NCBI GenBank assembly: GCA_030765065.1
Contig: CM060988.1
Coordinates: 197,716,565 to 197,780,564 of the forward strand
From: Deroplatys truncata
Taxonomy: Eukaryota; Arthropoda; Insecta; Mantodea; Mantidae
Length of the DNA stretch: 64,000 bases
Reading direction: 5' to 3'
The stretch's first letter is position 1; each line of letters opens with the position of its first letter. This document shows positions 47,254 through 61,639 of the stretch, piece after piece. Position numbers and translations under genes: made by a program. The notes below the pieces were generated by a model. That model made no database searches. It saw nothing but the letters and a program-made list of their open reading frames with translations, and was not told the origin of the DNA.

Positions 47254-47266
47254 ATATGTAAATGTG

Positions 47267-49735
47267 TTTAATAAATAGCATTTCCGAGAGTAACAATTGC
47301 CATTGCAGTTTTCCTCATTCATGAATCGCCCTTGTAGGTTAACATTCTTTTTAGCTTCCTGGAAAAAATGAAATACAGAAAACCCGTGCTGAAATGATGT
47401 ACAGATACTGATTTGAATACAATCTTCTCTCACAACTTTAATTCTATTCTTAGTTATACAGATTAATTGACATGATCAAGGGACTTGATGAGGAGAGACT
47501 GCCACTTTTTAAAAGGATGCTAACATTACACTGAAGTCCACCAATTTTCTTGCATAATTAAATGACTTAGTTCATTTTAAATAAAACATTGCCAGTGACA
47601 GCTTCATTTCAAATATCTCACAAGTTCTTCAATCTAGAGAAAACTGTATTTGTGATTACCAAGAACCATGCAATAGAGTGGCTATCAGCCCTTAAACTGC
47701 CGGATACAACCAGATTGGCTTTGAAGGTCTACCCACTGAGTGCCAGATTCAATCATGTCAACCTGCAGCAACTTTCGTGGTAAAAACAATTTCTGAAATA
47801 TCCTATACTGAGGAATACACATGCTTGGAAAGGTTCAACCTTTTTCCTTTTACTGCTTGGTTTATAACAATATACCATGGTTTCATAGTAAACAGCCCAT
47901 CAATTTACAGCTGTAAGTTGTGCACCTTGTTTATAAATGACAAGCAGCTCTTAAATTTTTACAGCTAGTGTCCATGATGAGAACCTGTAGTAATATTTTA
48001 TGCAATGCGAGGTTAATGATGATGAGGTGATTTTAATAGTGATTCTGATAATGATATGATAAGACAAACCCTCTGGTTCTCCAGCGTGAAAAAGCTAGTG
48101 TTTCATAAAGCCACTTGGAGATGATCATTGGTAACAGCTTTAATGTTGCATTGCAGACTCCTTAAACAAGGAATGGTTGTCTACAGGAAATAGCATTCAC
48201 TGTTCTAATTAACGAGGATAGTGCCTGCAAACAAGTCTGCAGTGTCAGGTTGTTACCTGAACAGTGCATTGTTTTCCATTCACCACAATAAATACCACCA
48301 TCAAGTTGAGTTTCTTCTTTATGGACACCCTTTAACTGCTGTGGTCCTTAGTGTCCCATTCTGCATTGGGCATGAAAGAACGGTAATTTTGCTCAGAGGC
48401 CTCTTTATCGGACTTGAGGTTCTTTTATGTGTCGTAAATCTATGACATGGGACCACCAACTTTACTTCACTTCCGAAGGAAGCCATGCTAAGGACCTTTA
48501 TGCTCAAAAAATATCCATCGCCCTCCACCGGGTTTGAACCTCCGACCTCCGAAACTAAAGGCCAGCATGGTAACCACTACACCATGGAGAACGATTTCAC
48601 AATCTATGCACACAGATGTGATAAGAGATTGCAGAGCAGGTGTGCAAAATAAGTATGTGTAAATAATTATATAGGTATTAATTTCCTAAACCATTTGTGT
48701 GGGTATGTTTCTGGCCTAAATTTTTGATACAATGAAATGATTTTGAATAGTGATAAATATTTCATTGTTTATCACTCTTTCATTTCCTATACTCCAAAGA
48801 GTTCTTAATGGATTTAGTGGTGGATGTTTTAACTTATATTCTGAAAAAATAATAAATACTACAAAAGCAAGTTTTACTGTAATGTATTACACTTTATGTA
48901 AAACTAATATAGATTATTACTACAACAAATGGAAATCATATTACCTGGGCATTATGCCTGAAAAGTTTCCACCATTGCAAGTATTAAACATAGCTATTGT
49001 TATAGAATTTTTCATAATAGCTAACTCCTAATTAAAATACTGTGGTGCTTTACAACAGCTGGACATGGCACGTCTGTGAATTTCTCGAGCTAGTTTCAGA
49101 AAGCTGATCAAATTGGCTTGTGGATCTAAGAGGGTTAAATAATGAATCCATCACTGCATTTCTTCATCTAAAACCAATTACTATAAAAAGTACACAACTT
49201 CATTGCATACTTGCAGTTAATTAAGCTGAAATGATAAATTCATGATATAAAATAATTCTACATATTCAAAAACATCATCACTCAGTATGTTTTGGTTATA
49301 ATGTAATCATCAGTGATAGCAGAGTGAACATTTTATTGCAAACTTTACACTTGTAAGCTTATTGCGCTCATGAGTATATATATTTATTAATTTTTTTGGT
49401 GGGGGGTTGGCAGCTGAATACAGCTCTTATTGGAATCATTCTATTCATAAACCTTTTCACCTTAGTACACCGCACTGTGCATTTTCTTCTTGTAAGCATT
49501 ACATTTTTATGGACTATTACCATCATGAATCAAAGTGTCTATCACATAAAAAATATGAATAAGGCTCTTAATGCACACATTACCTTTGCATGGCATTTTA
49601 ATGTCAAGAATTAAATTGTGTTTTAAAAGCAATAGCAAACTAAGGCTTTTTTTGGAAACTTACAGTGATGAAACTTTTTACCCTTATGAATTTAATCCTG
49701 TGTTAATAATGCAATAGCAGAGTAATCCTCTCATT
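47267..49735. other. Duplicated noncoding sequence downstream of the finger pseudogene
   Basis: It matches 1303-1658 and 3438-4780 of copy 1, apart from the extra 47937-48590. No exon is supported. 49330-49735 contains out-of-frame finger debris like 4510-4760. Confidence 0.5.
48304..48590 (-). mobile_element. SINE family B
   Basis: This is a near-full copy: on the minus strand CCATGGTGTAGTGGTTACCA leads into a tRNA-like head with B box GAGGTTCAAACCCG, the common body and a TTCAACTT-type end. It lies in a ~650-bp stretch absent from copy 1. Confidence 0.85.
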
Positions 49736-51429
<1,694 letters not shown>

Positions 51430-54229
51430 CTAAAAAATTGCAAAAATATCATTATTAATTTGAGAAATGAATGTAGAGCTAATTAACTAATAAATCTAGA
51501 GGATACTGGTGTTCAATTACCAAAAGGAAAATGCAATGTTTTCTGAAATTTATCCTGGGTTATACTTCCAAACGCTGTATGAATTAGTTGTTTATTCAAA
51601 AGGAGTTCCATCAAATACTATTAGTCGATACTGATATAAAGTTTAAATTTATCAGTCGAAGGCAGTAGTTTTATGTGTGCTAAATTTTTAAGTTCAGAAA
51701 TTCATGTACTTTAAATACAAGAAAACCTTTACCTTATACCCCTACGGAAACCTTTAAGAAAGTATTAAATTAGAACATAACACTGTTATTGGAGCATGCA
51801 AAACAAGCTTGCCATTTCACCAAATGTACAGAAGGCCACTCTTGTGCCGTTATACCCATTGCATGGTGACATCATGCCCTTTTGGAGCTCAATATCAGTC
51901 AACTCCTCAGGTAGGCAAAGAGATTAGTGGAGAGAGAGGATCTATTGTTTGGTGGTTTCACAGGTGGTTTTATTTATTGAAGTGGAATATATTGTAAAGA
52001 AAACATACCTCCATTAAAATCTAAATTAGGAAGTGGCAAAACATTGCACAGTCAAATAAAAAATTATTTACAACAAATATAAATATATGAAAAATGTTTA
52101 CATGCTAGCCTATGTTTCCAGTGTTTTGTTTTCTGTCCTAAAGATTACTTAAATGCATTAACTTCCTTTTTTTGTTTTAATAAACGTACTTGGAGATGCA
52201 TTATAATGTTTTAATGACATTTTCCAACTGCGCTGTCTGACACAGGAATGTGTAGCTAGCTGATCTTCAAGCTAGTGCAAGTGCGAGGTGAGGCAAGTCA
52301 ACTTCATCCGAGCAGTGCCGAAGTTTTGCACATCTTCAGCTGGCAAGCAAGTTTTGATCCCCTCTAGTAATTTGCAAGAGCATCACAACCAAGAAAAACA
52401 GTCGCCCGCTAGAGAGACTTTCCATCAGCATATGGCTCATCGTATGTTTGACATCTGAATGGAAGGCAGAACAGTTTGTAGACATCCTTAACCCTGCAGT
52501 AGTTGCATGCACCAAAGTATCCCTTTCATTCCCATTTAACTTCTATGAACTTAAGAATCACGTGACTAAGTATCTTCCTATAATCAGCAGTACTGATATT
52601 TCTTTGTTTGATTTGGACTTGTGCAGTGGTTATTAAATGATCAACAATTGCAGACTGACCGTCCTATTTGGGCAACAACATTGGAAATTATCTGTATGGA
52701 TGCCATTAGCAATAAAGTGAGCTGTTGTAATCATACAATAGCTTATTCTCAAGGGTTTTCTTATTTATAAAGTTTCAATTGCTATTAGTCACGCCAGTTT
52801 GTTACGTTCAGTTAAGTGAACTGTTTTTTATTCACCTATAATTTTGCAGATTGGACCCTTATGAAACCAAGTTGAGAAAATGAGGAATACTGTTCATGAG
52901 ATCTTGGTGAGAGTGACTATGAAAGTTGAAGTATCATCTGAAGCACTGCAGAACCAATGTCTACATTTCATCCTGTTTATGACATTATTATTCGATATTT
53001 GTGAATTTGAAGCACATGTTAGATACTAACGAACTTACAATTTTAATGGAACTGGACGGGGTTTATTCTTTAATAGAACCTATGTATTTAGTAAATTGAA
53101 ATTCAAACATAGTAGATTTTACACTTTGTCACTAAGTTATAAATCTATACCTTTCCTCATTTGGACTCACAGTGAGCACTACTACAGTACAAAACTTTGT
53201 GCATCTTCTACAAGGTTAAGATGATGCTGAAAGTCTGCCATGGGACAATTTTAATATCCTCATATGCATTTGCCCAGAAAGAGGTTTAAATGCTAAATTC
53301 AATACAGTAATTGATGGTTTGAAATTATTTAAATTAAGAGAAGCAATTTCAAATTGACATGAATGTCATCAAGGGAATCATTCCCTTAATGAGCTTATTT
53401 GAATCAAGACACACTATTTCTTCAAATACTAATGCTTCTAGTGACATTTTGTGCTTGAAAAACCATAAAAAACTGAACACACTTTTCTCATTCTTACTTT
53501 GCTTTTTCACTATAGTGGATTTGGTGGCATTACTAGCACTGGATAAAGAATATAATCACTAAACTGGGTCCAATAAAGGCAACTGATAACGGCAATGTAC
53601 TGATCACTCCTTGAGATGTTAATAAACACCACTGGTTGGAAAGATCTTTTCTGAAATGCTAGTAGTTTCAGCTTAGATCCACATTTGGTACAGAATAAAC
53701 CCCAAAATGTACATTTAAGGTGAAAAAAATTAATACATCCTATATTTTTCTCATGAACAACTGAGCTGCAACATGCAAGTTTCACCGTATAAACAGGGAT
53801 ATGTGCAGATCATGAGGCACACTACACTATTATTATTTAATGAATCCACTAGAAGGGGTAGTAAGAGGAGCAACATCCTGCTTTCTTCATTAGAAAAACC
53901 GTTATGTCTTTGATGTTGAAGTATTATTAGCTTTATTCTCTTTTGTGATGACAGGGTTTCTTACAGAATAACATTACATATTCTCACTTTTTAACTGAAG
54001 CTGGAGGATTTTCAAACTTCTAGACATGCTGCTAATTCTTCTCATGTGAATCATGAGAATGAGAAGAATTAATGATTGTATCCTTTTTAAAGATATTGGA
54101 ATGATGGTTCAAACCTTCTTGACATTCTAGAATAAGGTCTTGTTAAAAGTAGTAGTGTTAAAACTCCTCATTATATCAAATTAAGCTTGCTACTTTAAGT
54201 GATTTGCGAATTCATATTGCCAAAGAACA
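51430..54229. other. Duplicated intronic or intergenic sequence, copy 2
   Basis: It matches 6309-9580 of copy 1, minus the SINE at 6815-7114 and the 8545-9245 stretch. No exon or promoter is supported. Confidence 0.5.
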
Positions 54230-55040
54230 TTTTACCACTGTGATGTTATCTGTCCATTGAGTAGAGTTGTTGTTGTAAGCTGTTATATTGTTATTAGTAG
54301 TAGTTCAACATATTACTAAAAGTTATTTTATACCTGTGTGTATCTGTTCATGGAGTAGAGTTGTTCTAAGCTGAAATATTGTTATTAGTCCTAGTTCAAC
54401 ATATTGCCAAAAGATATTTTACGCCTGTGTGTATCTGTCCATGGAGTACAGTTGTTGTTCCAAACTGTAATACTCTTTCTGTCATTAGTTTAACAGACAA
54501 TTTACACCTGTGTTGTATTTGTCCATGGAGTAGAGTTGTTCTAAGCTGTTATATTGTTACTACTATCGTCCTAGTTTAACATTTTGGCAACAGATGTTTT
54601 ACAACTGTCATGTATCTGTCCATGGAGTAGGGTTCTTGTTCTAAGCTGTTATATTGTTATTGCTATTAATCCTAGTTCAATATATTACCATCAGATATTT
54701 TACAACTGTGATGTATCTGTCCATACAGTATATTAAGGTTCTAAGGTATCATATAGTTACTGTTATTAATCCTAGTTTAGATTACGCCAACAGACATTTT
54801 ACAACTGTAGAGTATCTGTCCATGGAGTAGGGTTCTTGTTCTAAGCTGTTATATTGTTATTGCTATTAATCCTAGTTTAATATATTGCCATCAGATATTT
54901 TACAACTGTGATGTATTTGTCCATACAGTATATTAAGGTTGTAATGTGTTATATAGTTACTGTTATTAGTCCTAGTTTAAGATACCGCAAACAAGCATTT
55001 TACAACTGTGGAGTATTTTTCCAAAAATTAAGTGGAACAG
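54230..55040. repeat. ~95-103-bp tandem repeat, about 9 units
   Basis: The core CTGTCCATGGAGTAG recurs at about 54250, 54345, 54435, 54520, 54615, 54715, 54815, 54918 and 55018. The last four form two near-identical ~200-bp dimers (54600-54800 and 54800-55000), showing recent local expansion. Copy 1 has only about four units. Confidence 0.85.
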
Positions 55041-55117
55041 TTGTTCTAAAAAATATAGATGGTGTCTCACAAGTAATGTTGGTTTTTAAGCAAAACTTTA
55101 TTTGGAACATTTTCTGA

Positions 55118-56400
55118 CAAGAAATTAAACTACTCTTCAAAGTAGAGACCATCAGATTCTATGGTTCTTAGCCAACTTTCAGTGAGGTTTATTATACTGT
55201 GGCAGTAGCAGTCTCTGGTTTATGATGCGAAGAATTCAGTCAGACCCACTTTCACAGCTTCAATGTTTATGAATTTTTTTCCATGCAAGAAATGGGTCAT
55301 GGATTAAAACAGATGGTAATCCGAAGGTGCGAGATCAGGCTGTATGCTGGGTGTGGTAGCAAAATGAAATGGAATTTTATTTATGGACAGTCTTTAACTA
55401 CTGTAGTCCTTAGCATCCCACTCAATATTGGGCATAAAGACCTGTAATTTTGCTCAGAGGCCTGTTTATTAGGTTTGAGATTCTTTTATGTGCCACAAAT
55501 CTAAGACACGGGACCACCAGCTTTACTTCCTTTCTGAAGGAAGCCATGCTCAGGATTGTTACGCCAAAAAAATCTATCCCTCTGCCGGGTTTGAACCCGC
55601 GACCTTGGGAACTAGAGGCTAGCACTAGACCATGGAGGATAAGAGGTGTGGTAGCAATTTGACTCTTTCCAATTCCTGAACTTTTGTCATGGTTGTTTGT
55701 GCAGCATGGGGTATTGCATTGTCCTGCTACAAGAGAACTCTGTGTCGGTTAACTAATACTGGATATCTCCATCTCAAAATTTTATGAACTTGTTCCAGTT
55801 GAGAATAAAGGTACGCGTTGACTGCACGCTCATTTGGAACAAACTTCCAGTAAATCACTCTTTCAAAATTCTACCAGACACGCATTACTTTGGGATGAAA
55901 CTGATTTTTTTTAATAATGATTCTGGCAGGTTGGCAGGGAATGAGCCACTGTTTCAAGGCACCAGGGTTGTGGTAATAAACCCAATTTTCATCACAAGTG
56001 ACAATTCTCCTGATAAATCTATCATCCACAGAATTACCAATAAGCTGAAGACAGATATCCACTTTATGTTTTGCCTGATGAGGTGTCAGTTCATGAGGTA
56101 CACTTCTACAGCTTCTGTTTGAATTTCCAAGTTTCTTAATCTGGTGATGTATGGTATGTTTTGGTGCTCCAAGTTCTTCTGACAGCTGACGAGTGCCTTT
56201 TTCCAGATTTTCTTCCAAAACTCTGCATGTATTCTTAATATTCCATAATTAAGTCTTTCAGAACCTGGTAAATCTTTCTCCAGTGTTGAAACGTTGGAAC
56301 CATCATTGTGCCACACGCTCACTAAGGACACCTTCTCCTTCCACTTCACATATTTTTTGAGCTGCAGCAGAATCTCGTTTCCAGGAGTGCTTTAAAAGGA
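55118..56400 (-). pseudogene. mariner transposase, inactivated
   Basis: On the minus strand, N-terminal pieces (about 56400-56230) give way to an open stretch 56218-55871 with GTRQLSEELGAPKHTIHHQI (helix-turn-helix), RSVPHELTPHQAKHKVDICL and RRIVTCDENWVYYHN, where the first catalytic Asp is in TCDE. The second (QDNA) is at about 55725, next to an in-frame stop. After the SINE (55363-55644) the frame resumes with AYSPDLAPSDYHLF (third catalytic Asp of DD34D) and ends SDGLYFEE. Several stops (e.g. after DYHLF and FFAS) and frameshifts make it inactive. It resembles mariners found in many insects. Confidence 0.88.
55363..55644 (-). mobile_element. SINE family B nested in mariner
   Basis: A 13-bp target duplication GGTGTGGTAGCAA (55350-55362 and 55645-55657) brackets the element and lies within the mariner coding sequence. 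The body matches the other copies and the tRNA-like head is shortened (GGTTTGAACCCGCG; part of the A-box region deleted). The order of events is block duplication, then mariner insertion, then this SINE. Confidence 0.9.
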
Positions 56401-56650
56401 CTGTAATCTCAAACTTTGTAAATTCTATTTTGTGATTGTGTATTAACAACAGACTATCACACTCTCACAATACTAGCCATGGCATCCTGTAAATGGCATT
56501 GCAAACCAAAGAAAACCAATTCTATCTTGTAAAACACCAAACTTAAAAACTGACATTACTTATGAGACAACCTAATATTTATATTATCAGACAAAACTTT
56601 CGGGTGATCAAGTAAATAATATGAATGACTTTCATATTCTTAATATATTT

Positions 56651-56859
56651 GTAAATATTTATTTTGTGCTAAGTCCATTACATAATGGAGTCTAGAGCAG
56701 CTGTCCCTGGCCAATTATCCCACAGAAATTACGGTTTATTTTATACTTTTCTCATATCTATATGCTGTTTTCAATAACCTCCTATTTGCAGTAATGGGAT
56801 AGTCAAATTAACTTTTTCTTTTGTAGATTGGACCAGTCTGCAAAGGCTTCAGTTGCACT
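56651..56859. other. Short spacer, nothing recognised
   Basis: AT-rich sequence between the end of the duplicated block and the LINE 3' end. The boundary with the LINE is uncertain. Confidence 0.35.
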
Positions 56860-57061
56860 GCAGCCTGACGGCTTATTATATTAATCCTATAATGATTGCT
56901 ACCCCTTCACAGTAGTCCTGTGTCTGTCACAGGCCCAATAGTGTGTTGGGTTAATAGTCCTCTGGTTCCATAGAAGGTTTACCAAAGATTTTATATCTCC
57001 TTGATGCTAACGCTTCACAGGAGCCTAATATATGATAGGCTGTTTCAGTTTCAGACCCACA

Positions 57062-60000
57062 CTATCTACAGCCTGTGTTGCCCTGAAACCTTCCTATTAT
57101 GTGTAGGTGTTTTCTCACTGGTGCATACTCAGTAGCAAAGCCTACTGTTGCTTTTAACTGAGACTTACTACATTTAAACAGTCTGTTAGTTAAAGATTTG
57201 CATGGTTCTTTGATAAACAATTCCCCATGATGAATTCCTGGAATCCTCTTCCAGGCCAAAGAACATTGTTTTTTACACCAGTTTGTTATAGCGACTGTAA
57301 TGGAAAACTTAGGTGTGCCAAGAGGTGGCTCTGGTTTGGATTTCAGCTGTGTTGAGCCTTGGTTTACAAGTTCATCAGCTTTCTCGCTGGCTTCAATTCC
57401 TTTATGCCCTGGCACACATAACAAACATGCTTTGTAATGTTTTGCCAGGTTGGATAAGGCAGTAATACATTCACCTACCAGTCTAGATAGCATTGAAGGA
57501 TTGTTTAAAGCCTTTAGTGCTTCCTGGCTGTATGAAATAATGAAGATCTATTTATTTTTATACTCTCTACTAAAATTTCCTTTTGCGCATTGTAAAATGG
57601 CAAATAGTTTGGCTTGAAATACCATCGTTACCAGCCCAGTGAATTACTAAAGCTACACCTGGGTCTTACACAAAATACCCCAGAACCTGTCCCTGAGTTT
57701 GTTTTTGAGATCAAAGAACGCTCAGGTACTTTGATAGGGTTCTTGCCATAAGTCCTCTTCAATTATTGTTACGTTGAATTTCTTATGGAGGTGTACAGCT
57801 TTTCCAAGGTAGTCGGTTTCGTTCTCAAAAATCTGATCTACACTTCCTTCGTTATGGCTAAGATTCCTGATATAAATCTTGGAATCTTAGTTGTTTTGGT
57901 TTGCTTCAGTCTGTGGAAAGCCATTCTGCCCTCCCCCTTTATCAAAATATCTAAAGTGGTCAGGCTCAAGAGTGTTTCCATTGCTACAACAGGGGACGTG
58001 CCCACTGCCCCAGTTATTGCTAGATAGGCCATCCTTTGGATCCTGCTTAACTTTGTTTTGGTGCTTAATTCTCGTGTCTTAGACCACCAGACTATTTCAC
58101 ATACAATAAAAGGGTCTGACTACCCTAGGGTAGAGCCAGTGTAGCAATCTAAGCATTAGTCCCCATCTCTTACCGTACATTCATTTCACCTCAAAAAAGG
58201 TAGTAATGGCTTTTTATATTTTTTTTCCATATGTTGGTTCCAGGTCAGCTTGGAGTCGAGAATTACTCCCAAGTACTTAACCTCGCCCGAAATTTTCTCA
58301 CCATTGAGAAACAGAGGCCCAAGTTGTTCTTAGTTTTTCTTCTGGTGAAAGGGACCAAAGGCTGTTTTCTGGGGACTAATTGTTAGTTCCTCAGAATTTA
58401 TCTATTCTACTACCTTATTTAGTGTTCTCTGATGAGTTCTTTAATAGTGTTGAATAATTTTCTACAAATTATAAAGACAATTTCAGCAGTATAGTTGTAG
58501 ATTGTGTAGCAATGACCGCTGACCATATCCAGCAATTTCTCTACAACCAGATTTCACAGGAGAGGAAATATAACTCCTCCCTGTGTACATACCCCATGGG
58601 CTATTGCAGCAAAACTGCCATCCACAAGGGATGCATGTACCGCTCTGTTTTTGAGCACGGATTGTATTCACCTACAAGGGGTTTCATCAACTCCAAACTC
58701 TCTAACAGCCATGGGAAATTTGCTCTGAAGGAAGTATTGTCAAAAGCGTCCTCAATGTCCACAAGGGCACTCAATACCACTGCTCCCAGTCCCATAGTTT
58801 TTTACCAGATTGTGAGCATTCTGAAAAAGTGCAGCTTCTGTGGAGTATCCTAGTCTATGAGCAAACTGGTTCTGATGGAAACTTCTGGTACCAAAACAAA
58901 TCCCCTGATCCACCTATCCAGTAGTCTCTCAAATTTTTGCCATCAGACTGATTCGTCTGTAGAACTTAGCCCGAGTCTTAGGTTTCCTGGATTTTGGTAT
59001 CAATACCACCGTAATATGCCTCCAATCTGATGGAATGTATTCCAGGGCCAAACTTGCTCTGAGAATTTCTATTAAGTTCACTGCCAACAGTTCAAAGCTG
59101 TGGATCATGACAGGCATAATGCCATCTCTGCCAAGGGATTTGTAAGGTTCAAGTGAGAACACCGCCCATTTTGGTATTTCATAACAGATTACCTTCTTTT
59201 CCTTAAGGTCTGCGATGGGAATTCAAGTCCTAGATTGCTCCAGGAGGATCTGTTATAGATTATGAGCTGGGGAAATGAGTTCTTAGAAGTTCCTCCATAG
59301 TTTCCTCAACAGAGTTACTGAACTCTTCATCACCTTTTTGAAGAGTTGAGATTGGGGCTGATCCTTTCTTAAGACAAAATTCTTTGGAGTCTGTTCATTC
59401 TCCTTACAATGGACCTTATTTAAATCTTTATTATATTCAGTAAAAGCTTTTCTGTATTCAGCCATGAGCCTGAATATTTTGCTATATTGAAGAGTCTTCT
59501 TACCTCTTCCCTCTTATGTGCTAAATCATTATTCTGCCAGGGAACATACCTGCATGAACGTCCATCCATATGAGGACAGCTACTATTTAAGGCTTCAGTT
59601 ATTGCCTTCTAAAAACCTAGATGCTATCTCTATGTCTGCATAACTGTCTGCTTTAATGTCAATTTTGATCAGATTCTGAGCTAAGTGTCTCTGTAGGAAT
59701 TCTAGTCAGTTTTATAGGATATCTATATGGTTGTAATTGTTCGGAAAAACCAGACAACTTAAAGCATATGCATATGTGGTCTGAACTCACTTCATCAGAT
59801 ACGTGCTATGATTTAACAAAGTTACGAATATAATTGCTGGCCAATGTTATATCTAAAACTTCCTTCCCATTGATTGTAACAAAGATTGGCCTGTTCCCGA
59901 CGTTTAATATATCTAACTTACTATACATAATAAAGTTGAAGAGATACTCATCTTTTGATTGATATTAGTGCTTGCCCATGCCGTATGATGGGAGTTTGCA

Positions 60001-60230
60001 TCATATCCAATAATGAGGTGGCAGCCGTCCTTTATGCATCCCTTTAACTTCCTTTGTGGGGGAGGTTGTAAATCATTGTATGGAAGATATGCTGATCTGA
60101 GGATAACCTCCCTCGGTCGTTCCATATTTGATGATTGTAGTTGTGCTACTGTCAGGTGCCTTGAACAGAGCTAAGCAGCAGTATCTTCCCTTCTTTTAAA
60201 GGATACAGGTCCTTTGAGTCTGGCTAGACC
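57062..60230 (-). pseudogene. LINE ORF2 remnant: endonuclease, RT, RNase H
   Basis: Minus-strand order: endonuclease REVILRSAYLPYNDLQPPPQ and HLIIGYDANSHHTAWASTNI (60125-59950); a region with FVLRKDQPQSQ near 59380; RT start SLEPYKSLGRDGI, EIPSDW-like YIPSDWRHITVVLIPKSRKP and YRRISL (59162-58930); RT palm LVDIEDAFDNTSF (about 58750); and RNase H plus tail LLCVPGHKGIEASEKADELV (57440-57370), with KPEPPLGTPK beyond. The RT active-site region near 58300 is too worn to read. Multiple stops and frameshifts. Confidence 0.8.
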
Positions 60231-60492
60231 TCCTACAAATTAGTTCTCCTCCTACCTCTTTCAGACCTATAATATCCCCTTGGAAAACCAAGGTTCCTGT
60301 ATGAGGGCCAAATAAAAACTCCTCGTTAGTACACAAAGACAGCTAAAGCAGCCCTGCTGTGCTGGAGGTTAATCTGCAGCACCTTCATCTTGACCTGAAG
60401 TCATCTTTTCCTCAAGGGTCGAAAGTTTAATCTTATGGATGCCCAGAAAGCCTTAAAATTACAACTTTCCAAGCATTGAAACAAGTTGCAGT

Positions 60493-61354
60493 CTATGATA
60501 AGGCTAGCATATACCACTTATAAGTCACCGTGCAACTCATGGCATGCCAATCTTCCATGGTGAGGCCTGTGTTTTGATTTTTTATCCTCAACTGAATGGT
60601 TGGAATGTCAACAGTGGCAGGACCCATACAATTGCCCTTAGTCTTTTCGGCAAGCCCTTGGCATGCACAACTTGCAATGCCATTCCCTCCAAAGGTCCAC
60701 AAGTTCGCCAACAGTGCATACAAGCCACTGCTTTGTTTCTTTGTTTACATAAGTTATCCAAAGGATCCCATGTGAAAAACTAGCTTTTAGAAATTGTGGT
60801 GTTACCTCCTCCGGAAACTTGGTGTCCACAGCTTCCAAGACTTTTGACTGGATCAGTTCTGACTGTGCCTGATCCAAATTGATTTCATGGTCCACAAAAA
60901 TCATGGCCATTTTTATTGCAGTCAACGCTTCCTTAAAACACATAGTAGTCTGGTGTTATGAGCCCCTAGGTTGCTGCTGTGTAGGGATGCTCGAGTCCGA
61001 GTGATATGTTTTCTTCCCTTCAGTAGGTTCAGATCCCTCCACTTTAATAGAGGTCTTCTTGGCTGGGTTCACAAAAGTCCAGGTTCCCTCTTTCATTTTC
61101 CTTTCTTTTAGCAAATTTTTACATGGAGCACCTGAGGGTGTCTTAGTTTATAGCCTCATCTGGTTGACACCTGACACTAAGACCTCCTTGGACTGTTCAG
61201 CTTCACTGATTGATGGGCCTGTAGAGTGAACCACTTCCTTTACAACCTCTGTCTCCGGATTCGAAAATTCCACTGACAAGTCTGATGAAATTATCTCTCC
61301 TTGTTGGGATAGTTTTAAATTTAAGTCTTGTTCCATATTTATCCAAGTAGCCAA
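60493..61354 (-). pseudogene. LINE ORF1 remnant
   Basis: The N-terminal part (61354-61148) starts MATWINMEQDLNLKLSQQGE and is rich in Ser and Glu. A later part (60943-60640) has AIKMAMIFVDHEINLDQAQS, TPQFLKASFSHGILWITYV and KETKQWLVCTVGEL, which resembles ORF1 proteins of RNase-H LINEs (KMAV..E.YP...L..EQ ... GV.WI.C....S..WL). No CCHC knuckles are seen. It is broken between the parts. Confidence 0.65.
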
Positions 61355-61639
61355 GAAATGTAAGGTCGACTGAGGCAGAGACCTGCTGTGATACTCAGGG
61401 AGGTCACCCTAAGGTTCTGCTAGAGGAACAATACCCTAGTGTCATTTATCACTTTGGCATGGACTAAAGCTTAGGTCACAAATTACACCTTGCGATTGGG
61501 GAGTTGCTTCACAGTCTCTGAGAGGTAAACCAATAGTCAGCTCCCAGGAATAGGCATCGGCAATGCGCCTGGTTGCTGCTCAAGCTATACCACCAGTCAC
61601 ACTAAAACATTCCAAGGGGACTGGACAAATTAACATTTG

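Larger units (their letters stand above)
55056..56574 (-). mobile_element. mariner transposon with SINE insertion
   Basis: The ends are inverted repeats: AGATGGTGTCTCACAAGTAA at the left and, on the minus strand, AGGTTGTCTCATAAGTAATG at the right, with TA at both outer borders. Without the 282-bp SINE and its duplicated target the length is about 1.22 kb, typical for mariner. Copy 1 shows the empty site near 12340. The transposase is on the minus strand and broken. Confidence 0.9.
56860..61620 (-). mobile_element. R1/LOA-like LINE with RNase H, full-length but decayed
   Basis: Reading on the minus strand, a 5' UTR (about 61620-61360) is followed by ORF1, then ORF2 with endonuclease, RT and RNase H, then a short 3' region to about 56860. 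All expected parts are present in order over ~4.7 kb, so it inserted essentially whole, but every domain is split by stops and frameshifts. RNase H after RT excludes CR1, L2 and RTE and points to the R1/LOA/I/Jockey-related groups; the clade is not resolved by eye. A target duplication was not identified. Confidence 0.85.
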
